The notes: a model not told the origin generated them from the sequence alone. A DNA stretch of 6,214 nt from CAYNNQ01 sp051748085 (GCA_051748085.1 JBNJHA010000099.1:1-6214); one strand, 5' to 3'. Positions 1 through 5,919 are shown, numbered from the stretch's first letter. Made by a program: numbers and translations.

Positions 1-252
1 GCGATAATCAAGGCCACGCGGGTGGACGGAATATATGATAAAGATCCGGAATTGTCAGCCGACGCGGTCAAATTCGAAAATCTGACCTATATCGAGGTCC
101 TGCAGAAAAAACTCAAGGTCATGGATTCCGCGGCCATATCTTTATGTATGGACAACCATATGCCCATAGTTGTATTTAATCTTTTTGACCGCGGAAATAT
201 AAAAAAGATTGTTAGCGGCGAACAAGTGGGAACTATTGTTCAAGGAGGTTAA
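1..252 (+). CDS. pyrH: UMP kinase, C-terminal part (5' end outside window)
   Basis: UMP kinase phosphorylates UMP to UDP with ATP in the cytoplasm, the committed step from UMP to all pyrimidine nucleotides. It belongs to the amino-acid-kinase fold and is a hexamer in bacteria. Only the last 83 codons are present, open from base 1 to a TAA. The recognisable C-terminal block is KATRVDGIYDKDP (residues 4-16 of the fragment), the family's nucleotide-binding segment. It is followed by LTYIEVLQKKLKVMD and a typical end, PIVVFNLFDRGNIKKIVSGE then GTIV. Nothing in the visible part is broken. The stop lies one base before the frr start, and the frr Shine-Dalgarno sits inside the last codons, so the two are very probably co-transcribed and coupled. 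pyrH next to frr is a very common bacterial arrangement. Confidence 0.96.
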   Translation, partial: AIIKATRVDGIYDKDPELSADAVKFENLTYIEVLQKKLKVMDSAAISLCMDNHMPIVVFNLFDRGNIKKIVSGEQVGTIVQGG

Positions 253-253
253 T

Positions 254-808
254 ATGCGGGAAACGCTTAAGGATTGCCGGGAAAGAATGGATAAGGCGGT
301 TCAGAGCCTGGAAAACGATTTCAGCAAACTGCGTACGGGGCGGGCGTCAACCAGTCTGGTGGAGGACTTGAATGTCGAATATTATGGTACTCCGACTCCC
401 CTGAATCAATTGGCCTCCCTGTCCACCCCGGACAGCCGGACTATTGCCATCCAGCCCTGGGACAGAAATGCGTTTGCCAATATTGAAAAGGCGATAATAA
501 AATCTGATCTCGGCTTGAATCCGGTCAACGACGGCAAGCTGATCCGGATAAATATCCCGGCTTTGACTGAAGAAAGACGCAAGGATATGGTCAAGATGGC
601 CAAAAAAATGGCCGAGGACGCCAAGATCGTGATTCGCAACATTCGCCGGGATGAAAATGACGCCCTGAAAAAGAAAAAGAATGACAAGGACTTGACCGAG
701 GACGAAATGCACAAGGGGCAGGAGGAAGTCCAAAAGATCACGGATGAATTTGTGGAAAAGATCCAGGATGTACTGGAACAAAAAGAAAAAGAGATAATGG
801 AGATTTAA
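254..808 (+). CDS. frr: Ribosome recycling factor
   Basis: RRF works with EF-G to split the post-termination ribosome into subunits so it can be reused; it is cytoplasmic and essential. The product is 184 aa, almost the standard 185. Family blocks are all present: RMDKAVQSLENDFSKLRTGRA (residues 11-31, helix 1 of the three-helix bundle), VEYYGTPTPLNQLAS (41-55, domain II), then SDLGLNP (84-90), LTEERRKDM (104-112) and VRNVRRDAN-like IRNIRRDEND (127-136), which carries the conserved arginines. ATG 254 is chosen because AAGGAGG (242-248) lies 5 nt upstream and the protein then starts exactly where the family does. An in-frame upstream ATG at 209 would add 15 residues from inside pyrH with no supporting Shine-Dalgarno. 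The stretch at 138-143 is very Lys-rich, which is normal for the helix. It overlaps nothing and is followed by uppS after one base. Confidence 0.97.
   Translation: MRETLKDCRERMDKAVQSLENDFSKLRTGRASTSLVEDLNVEYYGTPTPLNQLASLSTPDSRTIAIQPWDRNAFANIEKAIIKSDLGLNPVNDGKLIRINIPALTEERRKDMVKMAKKMAEDAKIVIRNIRRDENDALKKKKNDKDLTEDEMHKGQEEVQKITDEFVEKIQDVLEQKEKEIMEI
799..802 (+). promoter_or_regulatory. Shine-Dalgarno GGAG for uppS CTG start
   Basis: GGAG lies inside the last codons of frr, 7 nt before CTG 810. There is no comparable purine-rich site before ATG 849 (the preceding bases are gcgcacctggcgattata). This site is the main evidence, together with protein alignment, for a CTG start of uppS. Confidence 0.6.
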
Positions 809-809
809 G

Positions 810-1505
810 CTGCCAAGCGCAAAGCAGCCAGCGCACCTGGCGATTATAATGGACGGCAATGGCCGCTGGGCCAAAAGCAAGGGACTGCCCCGGAGTGAAG
901 GCCATCGGGCCGGAACCCGGGCGGCAAAGAAAATAGTCACGCACTGCCGTAAGCTTAACATAAGACATCTCACGCTGTATACTTTCTCCCGGGAAAACTG
1001 GAGACGACCCAAGGAAGAGGTTTCTTTTCTTTTTGATCTTTTGCGTGTCTTTTTAAAGTCCGAACTTGATTCTCTTCTGGAACAGGGCATACGCCTGAAC
1101 GTCCTCGGCGAGCTGGAAGGCCTGCCCCGGGTTACACGGGCCGTGGTCGAACAGGTCCGCTCCAAAACCGCTGCAAACAGCGAGATGAATCTTAACCTGG
1201 CCCTGAATTATTCGGGCCGGTATGAAATTATCCGCGCCTGCCGAAAGTTGATAAGCGACGGTGTTGATCCCCGCGAGGTGGACGAAGATTTGTTTGCCGA
1301 ATATCTATATACTTCCGGGCAGCCTGATCCGGATCTGGTTATCAGAACCAGCGGAGAAAAACGATTGAGCAATTATCTTCTTTTTCAGGCCGCCTATGCT
1401 GAATTGTATTTCGCGCCTGATTTATGGCCTGATTTTGGACCCGATGAGCTGGACAAGGCCCTTGAGGATTTCGCACACAGACAACGCAGATTCGGGGATA
1501 TATAA
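810..1505 (+). CDS. uppS: Undecaprenyl diphosphate synthase (cis-prenyltransferase), probable CTG start
   Basis: UppS condenses eight isopentenyl diphosphates onto farnesyl diphosphate with cis geometry to make the C55 lipid that carries peptidoglycan and O-antigen precursors; it acts at the membrane as a dimer. Visible motifs, numbered from CTG 810 (231 aa): HLAIIMDGNGRW (9-20) with catalytic Asp15, HRAG (32-35), FSRENWRRP (59-67), NYSGR (133-137), VIRTSGEKRLSNYLLFQ (177-193) with the pyrophosphate-binding Arg179, Arg185 and Ser187, and AYAELYF (195-201) with Glu198. The first ATG, at 849, would make the catalytic Asp residue 2 and delete the conserved strand HLAII. The frame is open back to 798 (stop at 795), and the only credible initiation codon there is CTG 810, one base after the frr stop. 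The C-terminus RRFGDI is typical. The stop TAA is directly followed by the cdsA ATG. Function is certain; the exact start is inferred. Confidence 0.93.
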   Translation: MPSAKQPAHLAIIMDGNGRWAKSKGLPRSEGHRAGTRAAKKIVTHCRKLNIRHLTLYTFSRENWRRPKEEVSFLFDLLRVFLKSELDSLLEQGIRLNVLGELEGLPRVTRAVVEQVRSKTAANSEMNLNLALNYSGRYEIIRACRKLISDGVDPREVDEDLFAEYLYTSGQPDPDLVIRTSGEKRLSNYLLFQAAYAELYFAPDLWPDFGPDELDKALEDFAHRQRRFGDI

Positions 1506-2309
1506 ATGCCTGTCAGTTCGCATTTTAAAAGGCTGGTTACCGCCCTTGTTCTGCTTTTGATTCTTGGTGTCGTGGCTTATACGGGCGGTTTGGCTGTTCG
1601 TTTTGCTCTTTTTTTGCTTGCCGCGCTTGGAATGTGGGAATTTTATTCATTCTTCTGGGAATGGAAAAAAAATATATTTTTGAAAGCCGCAGCCTTTGTT
1701 TCCGCCGCGCTGTTGCTCATGGTCCCCCAGCCCCTGTTTTCCAGTTATCTGCATCTGGGATTGTCCCTCATTTTTTGCCTGATGGGCGTTTTTTTTCTTA
1801 TTCATTACAGTTTGTCCGGAGATAAGGCCGTTTGCAGCGAGTTTATGGTCGCGGTTGCCGGGCTCATTTATCTGCCTCTGGTCCTGCGATTTTTTATCAC
1901 TTTCACTCCGGCGGAAATATTTCTGGTCCTTGCGGCCGCATTCTGTACGGACACCGCCGGTTATTACGCGGGTTCCTGGATTGGCAAGCACCGCATCTGG
2001 CCGTCAATCAGCCCCAAAAAAACATGGGAAGGCAGCCTGGCCGGAATGCTGGCCACGCTTTTTGTGGTTACGACGATAGGTCTTATCTGGGGCAGGATTC
2101 CCTGGTGGCAGTTCATGCTGATGGCTCTGGCCTTAAATCCGGCAGCCCAATTGGGTGATTTTTTTGAATCGGCCATAAAAAGACGCTGTAATATAAAGGA
2201 TTCGGGGAATATTCTTCCCGGGCACGGCGGCATCCTGGACAGAATTGACAGCCTGCTTTTTGTCGTCCCCGTGTATGCCCTTATCAGCAAGCTTTTCAAC
2301 CCGTTCTGA
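1506..2309 (+). CDS. cdsA: Phosphatidate cytidylyltransferase (CDP-diacylglycerol synthase)
   Basis: CdsA makes CDP-diacylglycerol from phosphatidic acid and CTP, the branch point for all phospholipids, within the inner membrane. The product is 267 aa and strongly hydrophobic, with multiple predicted membrane segments (for example about 9-25, 31-50, 60-77, 82-102, 112-132, 136-148, 180-196, 201-216 and 248-264). The C-terminal family signature is complete: S222-x-I-K-R-x4-K-D-x-G-x2-L-P-x-H-G-G-I-x-D-R-I-D248. Its Asp/Lys residues bind Mg2+ and the substrate. Other family blocks are DTAGYYAG (149-156) and SPKKTWEG (169-176). The ATG directly abuts the uppS TAA, with GGGGAT (1494-1499) as a moderate ribosome site, so translation is likely coupled. 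The next gene, dxr, follows after 33 nt. Confidence 0.96.
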   Translation: MPVSSHFKRLVTALVLLLILGVVAYTGGLAVRFALFLLAALGMWEFYSFFWEWKKNIFLKAAAFVSAALLLMVPQPLFSSYLHLGLSLIFCLMGVFFLIHYSLSGDKAVCSEFMVAVAGLIYLPLVLRFFITFTPAEIFLVLAAAFCTDTAGYYAGSWIGKHRIWPSISPKKTWEGSLAGMLATLFVVTTIGLIWGRIPWWQFMLMALALNPAAQLGDFFESAIKRRCNIKDSGNILPGHGGILDRIDSLLFVVPVYALISKLFNPF

Positions 2310-2334
2310 TTTACGCCTTTGTAATTGTTGCCTT

Positions 2335-2338
2335 GGAG
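2335..2338 (+). promoter_or_regulatory. Shine-Dalgarno GGAG deciding the dxr start
   Basis: GGAG lies 4 nt before ATG 2343, slightly close but workable. The in-frame TTG codons at 2325 and 2328 have no purine-rich site upstream and would add six residues (LLPWSN) outside the family's usual start. Confidence 0.6.
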
Positions 2339-2342
2339 TAAT

Positions 2343-3542
2343 ATGGATTATATCAGTGCCCTGTCCCCCGAAAAACCTCTTTCCTGGCCCCGGAGCCTGA
2401 CCGTTCTGGGCAGTACGGGATCGATCGGAACCAATGCCCTGAATGTTATTCGTGAACACAGGGAAAGCTTTCAGGTTGTCGCTCTGGCCGGGGCCCGGAA
2501 TATCGAATTGCTGGCCAAACAGGCCCTGGAATTTCGTCCATTATGTCTGGGTGTTCTGAACGCGGATATGATTCCCGGGTTAAAAGCGTTTTTTCCGGCG
2601 GATTATCAGCCGGAAATTTTTGCCGGGTCAGCGGGCTATGCTCAATTGGCCGGGCTTCCTGAAGCCGGGATGGTTCTTTGCGCCCAGGTCGGGGCCAGCG
2701 GATTGCTGCCGGCATATACGGCGGTGGGCGCAGGCAAGGTAATCCTTTTGGCCAACAAGGAGTCCCTGGTCCTGGCCGGAACCTTGCTTCGGGAGCGGGC
2801 GCGCCGGTCCGGAGCGGTCATTCTGCCCGTTGACTCAGAACACAACGCTGTTTTTCAGTGTCTGGACGGAGAAAGTGCGTCCGGGCTTTCACGTATATTG
2901 CTGACCGCATCGGGAGGGCCTTTTCGGACATGGTCCCGGGAACAATTGTCCCGTGTGACCCGCAAACAGGCCCTGGACCATCCCAACTGGTCCATGGGGG
3001 CCAAAATCAGCGTGGATTCCGCTACGATGATGAATAAGGGCCTGGAAGTCATAGAAGCCCATCATTTGTTCGGGCTTCCGCGGGAACAGATAGGCGTGGT
3101 TGTCCATCCGCAGAGCATTGTCCATTCTCTTGTCGAATATCGTGACCGCTCCGTGCTGGCGCACATGGGAACACCGGATATGCGGGTGCCCATAGCCTAT
3201 TGTCTTTCGTATCCGGAAAGAATACGCACTGATGTTCAGCCTTTGGATCTGGCCCGGGTGGGAAATTTGACTTTTGAAGATCCGGACCCAAACAGGTTTC
3301 CCTGTCTGGATTTGGCTTTAAAGGCTCTACAGGGGGCGAACAGTCTGCCTGTTGTCCTCAACGCGGCCAATGAGTCGGCCGTGGACGCTTTTTTGCTGGA
3401 CAGGATTGAATTCATGCGCATTCCGCAATTGGTTGAACATGCTCTGGGTTTTTTTCGCGAACAGGAAATCAATACCCTGGAGGATATTTTTGCCTTGGAC
3501 AGGGAAGTGCGCGTACATTTAGACAAGGAAATGGATAAGTAG
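2343..3542 (+). CDS. dxr: 1-deoxy-D-xylulose 5-phosphate reductoisomerase
   Basis: DXR (IspC) rearranges and reduces DXP to methylerythritol 4-phosphate with NADPH, the first committed step of the MEP isoprenoid pathway and the target of fosmidomycin; it is cytoplasmic. The product is 399 aa, the normal size. Motifs: NADPH-binding GSTGSIG (23-29), ANKESLVLAG (137-146), metal ligands Asp164 and Glu166 in LPVDSEHNAVF plus Glu235 in NKGLEVIEAHH, substrate-binding Ser190 in TASGGPF, and the active-site flap His213/Trp216 in DHPNWSMG. Further family blocks are VVHPQSIVHSLVEY (253-266) and VLNAANESAVDAFL (338-351). No key residue is missing. It supplies the precursors that UppS, two genes upstream, polymerises, so the operon contains both ends of the carrier-lipid route. 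It follows cdsA after 33 nt, the longest gap in the operon, and rseP begins 2 nt after its stop. Confidence 0.97.
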   Translation: MDYISALSPEKPLSWPRSLTVLGSTGSIGTNALNVIREHRESFQVVALAGARNIELLAKQALEFRPLCLGVLNADMIPGLKAFFPADYQPEIFAGSAGYAQLAGLPEAGMVLCAQVGASGLLPAYTAVGAGKVILLANKESLVLAGTLLRERARRSGAVILPVDSEHNAVFQCLDGESASGLSRILLTASGGPFRTWSREQLSRVTRKQALDHPNWSMGAKISVDSATMMNKGLEVIEAHHLFGLPREQIGVVVHPQSIVHSLVEYRDRSVLAHMGTPDMRVPIAYCLSYPERIRTDVQPLDLARVGNLTFEDPDPNRFPCLDLALKALQGANSLPVVLNAANESAVDAFLLDRIEFMRIPQLVEHALGFFREQEINTLEDIFALDREVRVHLDKEMDK

Positions 3543-3544
3543 AT

Positions 3545-4609
3545 ATGTTAAGTATTGTCGCAGTAATTCTGGTTCTGGGTTTGCTCATTTTTTTTCATGA
3601 ATTGGGCCATTTTTTAGTAGCCAGATTTTTCAAAATCGGAGTGGCCACGTTTTCCCTGGGATTCGGACCCAGACTATTCGGCTTCGGATCCGGCCGGACG
3701 GATTATCGCCTGTCGGCCATACCCCTTGGCGGATATGTTCATCTTGTCGGGGAGACACCGGATGCTGAATTGCCGGAAGGTTTCACCCGGGAGGACAGCT
3801 TCAGTCTGCGCCCTGTCTGGCATCGGATCCTGGTGGTTGCCGCCGGACCGATATTTAATTTTGTCCTGGCTTTTTTGATCTATTGGGGCATATTCTGGGC
3901 GCAGGGGCAGATGCACATGCTTCCTCAGGTGGGCGAAGTCACCCCTGAATTGCCGGCGTACGAAGCCGGCCTCAAGTCCGGGGACATTGTTCAAAGTGTG
4001 AATGGAGAGCCTGTACAATACTGGGAGGAGCTGGCCACGGCAATTGAAAACAGCGGCGGCGATCCTATATTATTGCACATTAAGCGTTCCGGGAGCAGCA
4101 AAAAAATAGAAGTCGATCCGGAATTAGTCGAACGCAAAAATATTTTCGGGGAAAAAAAGCTGGTTCCCCAGGTAGGCATCATGGCTTCCGGAGAAAAGGT
4201 GTTTTCCGCACTTTCTCCGTTAAGTGCCGGGGGGGCCGCGGCTACGCAAACCTGGGCGCTTACCGTATTGACTGTAAAGGGTATTATAAAACTGGTCGAA
4301 CGGGTTATCCCCCTGGATAATATCGGGGGCCCGATAATGATTGCCCAGGTAGTCAGCCAACAGGCCGAACAGGGGCTGGTCAACCTGCTGGCCGTGACCG
4401 CGCTTATCAGCATCAACCTCGGATTGCTGAATCTGTTGCCGATTCCTGTCCTCGACGGCGGGCATATCCTTTTTTTCGGCATAGAGGCGATACTGGGCAG
4501 GCCGCTTGATGAGCGCCTGCAGGGGATCGCCACCCGGATAGGACTGGCTTTTCTGGTGGCCTTAATGTGTCTGGCCGTTTTCAATGATCTTTGGAGAAGT
4601 TTTGGCTGA
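3545..4609 (+). CDS. rseP: Site-2-type intramembrane zinc metalloprotease (RseP/RasP family)
   Basis: RseP-type proteases cut transmembrane segments of anti-sigma factors or leftover signal peptides inside the inner membrane. The zinc motif HELGH is at residues 18-22 in the first membrane helix, and the third ligand, Asp304, is in NLLPIPVLDGGH (296-307). Membrane segments are visible near 2-23, 93-117, 280-300 and 332-347. SAIPLGGYV (57-65) is the conserved membrane re-entrant loop region. One PDZ domain is recognisable (about 126-195, core LPQVGEVTPELPAYEAGLKSGD), followed by GGPIMIA (261-267). At 354 aa it is about 100 residues shorter than the E. coli protein because it has one PDZ domain rather than two, a common form outside gammaproteobacteria and not a truncation. 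The substrate cannot be told from this window; no anti-sigma gene is adjacent. No clear Shine-Dalgarno precedes ATG 3545, so coupling from dxr, whose stop is 2 nt upstream, is likely. Confidence 0.95.
   Translation: MLSIVAVILVLGLLIFFHELGHFLVARFFKIGVATFSLGFGPRLFGFGSGRTDYRLSAIPLGGYVHLVGETPDAELPEGFTREDSFSLRPVWHRILVVAAGPIFNFVLAFLIYWGIFWAQGQMHMLPQVGEVTPELPAYEAGLKSGDIVQSVNGEPVQYWEELATAIENSGGDPILLHIKRSGSSKKIEVDPELVERKNIFGEKKLVPQVGIMASGEKVFSALSPLSAGGAAATQTWALTVLTVKGIIKLVERVIPLDNIGGPIMIAQVVSQQAEQGLVNLLAVTALISINLGLLNLLPIPVLDGGHILFFGIEAILGRPLDERLQGIATRIGLAFLVALMCLAVFNDLWRSFG
4593..4596 (+). promoter_or_regulatory. Shine-Dalgarno GGAG for tsaB TTG start
   Basis: GGAG within the last codons of rseP lies 5 nt before TTG 4602. 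The alternative ATG at 4584 is preceded by ctggccgttttca, with no ribosome site. This supports TTG 4602. Confidence 0.6.
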
Positions 4610-5333
4610 CCCTTTGTATCTGGTCGTAAATTGTGCCGAGACGCGGCTGCAGGTGGTCCTTGGCGGGCTGCAGGGATGCGCCTGGAGCGAATCTTTTCAT
4701 GCCCCGGGCCGGGCCATGCCTCTGCTTGCCCCGAGCATTGCCCGGGGTTTGCATCATTTTGGAATCAATGCCGGCGGCCTGCGGGGAATCGCGTATGTGC
4801 GCGGCCCGGGAAGTTTTACCGGTCTGCGCATGAGTATCGCCCATGTCCTCGGATTATCGCAGGCCGCGAATGTTCCGGTGGCCGGACTGGACTATCTTCC
4901 GCTCCTGGCTGTCGCTCCCGCTTTGCTTGTAAACGGTCCGTTGTGGTGCATCGTGCATTCCAGGCAAAAGCAGGTATATGCCCAGAAGTTTGATTGTCCG
5001 CAAAAGATGCCGGCTGGCATGCCACGTGTTTTTTCCGTGCACGAAATGCGCCTGGAGCTTGCCGGCAGTGGAGACTGCCGGGTGCTTGGCTCGGGAGTAT
5101 CCCGGAATCCGGAATTGATTCCTGAAGATTCCCGGATAGATATCTTGCCGGAGATTTTTAATAACCCGGGCGCGGATATTCTTTTGCGTGCCGCCTGCGA
5201 GAGCCAGTATTCGCATACATTCACTCCCCCGCTTTATTTACGTCCGTCAGATGCCGAAGAGAACCTGGAGGCAATCGCTTCCAGACGCGGCATGGACGCC
5301 GCATGGGCCAGAAGGGAGATCGAGAGTGAATAG
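4602..5333 (+). CDS. tsaB: tRNA t6A biosynthesis protein TsaB (YeaZ-like), divergent, probable TTG start
   Basis: TsaB is the scaffold partner of TsaD; with TsaE it helps transfer threonylcarbamoyl to A37 of ANN-decoding tRNAs in the cytoplasm. Numbered from TTG 4602 the product is 243 aa, the usual size. The decisive motif is the GPGSFTGLR block (68-76, within VRGPGSFTGLRMSIAHVLGL), followed by VPVAGLDYLPLLA (91-103). VYAQKF (125-130) aligns with the family's EVYWA region, and LYLRPSDAEENLE near the C-terminus matches the family's YLR-x-x-x-A ending. The N-terminal strand reads LYLVVNCAE where most members have ILAIDTSTE, so the usual Asp is Asn10. The protein is otherwise divergent in the middle. 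TTG 4602 is preferred over ATG 4584 because of GGAG at 4593-4596 and because the protein then starts where the family does. It overlaps the rseP stop by 8 nt, so the two are coupled. Confidence 0.88.
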   Translation: MADPLYLVVNCAETRLQVVLGGLQGCAWSESFHAPGRAMPLLAPSIARGLHHFGINAGGLRGIAYVRGPGSFTGLRMSIAHVLGLSQAANVPVAGLDYLPLLAVAPALLVNGPLWCIVHSRQKQVYAQKFDCPQKMPAGMPRVFSVHEMRLELAGSGDCRVLGSGVSRNPELIPEDSRIDILPEIFNNPGADILLRAACESQYSHTFTPPLYLRPSDAEENLEAIASRRGMDAAWARREIESE

Positions 5334-5400
5334 CCGTGGCTGCATCGGGCGCATTTCGCGATTTGGACACTGCAACTATTTGTTTGCCATTTTTTTATAA
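5326..5400 (+). CDS. Possible small ORF (24 codons) coupled to the tsaB stop
   Basis: GTG 5326 opens a 24-codon frame (MNSRGCIGRISRFGHCNYLFAIFL) ending at TAA 5398. It overlaps the tsaB stop by 8 nt and is preceded by a strong Shine-Dalgarno, AAGGGAG (5312-5318), at 7 nt, the same layout as the real operon junctions upstream. The peptide is not recognised. It could be a genuine small protein, the remnant of a lost operon gene, or chance, because the Shine-Dalgarno bases also encode tsaB residues. Its 3' half is AT-rich and overlaps the promoter of the next gene, which argues against strong protein constraint. Confidence 0.25.
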   Translation: MNSRGCIGRISRFGHCNYLFAIFL

Positions 5401-5412
5401 TTGGCTTATACT
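5384..5412 (+). promoter_or_regulatory. Sigma70-type promoter for the DtxR-family gene
   Basis: TTGCCA (5384-5389, 5/6 to the -35 consensus) and TATACT (5407-5412, 5/6 to the -10) are separated by exactly 17 bp. Initiation 6-8 nt after the -10 would fall at about 5418-5420, on the ATG at 5419. An overlapping perfect TATAAT (5396-5401) exists but has no matching -35 at 16-18 bp. An imperfect inverted repeat, GCCATTT (5386-5392) and AATTGGC (5399-5405), lies between the two elements and could be an operator; that is speculative. Confidence 0.6.
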
Positions 5413-5418
5413 TTTTTT

Positions 5419-5919
5419 ATGTATGAACTTACTCCCAGTCTGGAAGATTATCTGGAGATAATTTTTGAGCTGGAAACCAAACAGAAACGCGGGGCGAAAC
5501 CCTCGGAAATTGCTGACCGGCTGGGCGTGCAAAGGGCTTCGGTAACCGGAGCGATGCGCAGTCTTGCCGAGAAAGCATTGGTCAATTATCAGCCGTACAG
5601 TTCTGTGACCCTGACCCCGGAAGGCTTTCGGGTGGCGGCAAAGGTCGTCCACAGGCACAAAGTTTTGTCCGAGTTTCTGCACAATATGCTGAACCTGCCG
5701 ATCAAGGCGGCCGAAGCCAATGCCTGCCGGATAGAGCATCATATTGATGATCAAGCCATGGAACAGCTCATTCGGTTTATCCAGTTTATACAGACCTGCC
5801 CCAGAACCGGTGAAGACTGGCTGGCGGCCTTTGCCCGCCAGTGCAGCGAGCACGGCAAATGCGAAAATTGCGAGCCGTGTATTGAAAATTGCCTGAATAA
5901 TTACCGCAAACAACATTAG
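5419..5919 (+). CDS. DtxR/MntR-family metal-dependent transcriptional regulator with Cys-rich tail
   Basis: Proteins of this family dimerise and bind operator DNA when loaded with Fe2+ or Mn2+, repressing metal uptake or related genes. The 166-aa product starts MYELTPSLEDYLE, the standard family N-terminus. A winged helix-turn-helix covers about 5-70 (PSEIADRLGVQRASVTGAMRSL is the recognition region, then the wing SSVTLTPEG). The dimerisation/metal domain follows, with HRH (78-80) and CRIEHH (103-108). By family alignment the likely ligands are Asp10, Glu13, His80, Cys103, Glu106 and His107. The C-terminal SH3-like domain of DtxR is absent. Instead there is a tail with Cys127, Cys142, Cys148, Cys151, Cys154 and Cys158. 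ATG 5419 fits the alignment and TTG 5401 would lie inside the promoter. No Shine-Dalgarno precedes it. It has its own promoter, so it is probably a separate transcription unit from tsaB. Target genes and true metal are unknown. Confidence 0.92.
   Translation: MYELTPSLEDYLEIIFELETKQKRGAKPSEIADRLGVQRASVTGAMRSLAEKALVNYQPYSSVTLTPEGFRVAAKVVHRHKVLSEFLHNMLNLPIKAAEANACRIEHHIDDQAMEQLIRFIQFIQTCPRTGEDWLAAFARQCSEHGKCENCEPCIENCLNNYRKQH

Noticed and set aside
347..1165. Long open frame on the minus strand (272 codons) across frr and uppS
   Set aside because: It lies opposite two clearly conserved genes, has no recognisable domain and a low-complexity Phe/Leu-rich stretch that mirrors the Lys/Glu-rich frr codons; it is a shadow.
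2325..2342. TTG 2325 as the dxr start
   Set aside because: It has no Shine-Dalgarno, while ATG 2343 has GGAG upstream and matches the family N-terminus better.
3991..4584. Minus-strand open frame (197 codons) inside rseP
   Set aside because: It is opposite the well-conserved protease gene, its Ser/Pro-rich composition is that of an antisense frame, and it has no ribosome site or family match.
4718..4750. CCCCG / CGGGG inverted repeat within tsaB
   Set aside because: A 5-bp repeat in GC-rich coding sequence with no T-tract; expected by chance.
5332..5341. Perfect palindrome AGCCGTGGCT at the tsaB stop
   Set aside because: As RNA it would need a 2-nt loop, and as DNA it is too short to stand out from chance.
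5371..5396. Possible terminator before the DtxR-family gene: GCAA/TTGC stem followed by T7
   Set aside because: The stem is four to five pairs with a bulge and no GC-rich core, and the same bases make a better promoter.
5396..5401. Perfect TATAAT as the -10 of the regulator promoter
   Set aside because: No acceptable -35 lies 16-18 bp upstream (CAACTA region). TATACT with TTGCCA at 17 bp is the better pair, though dual use cannot be excluded.
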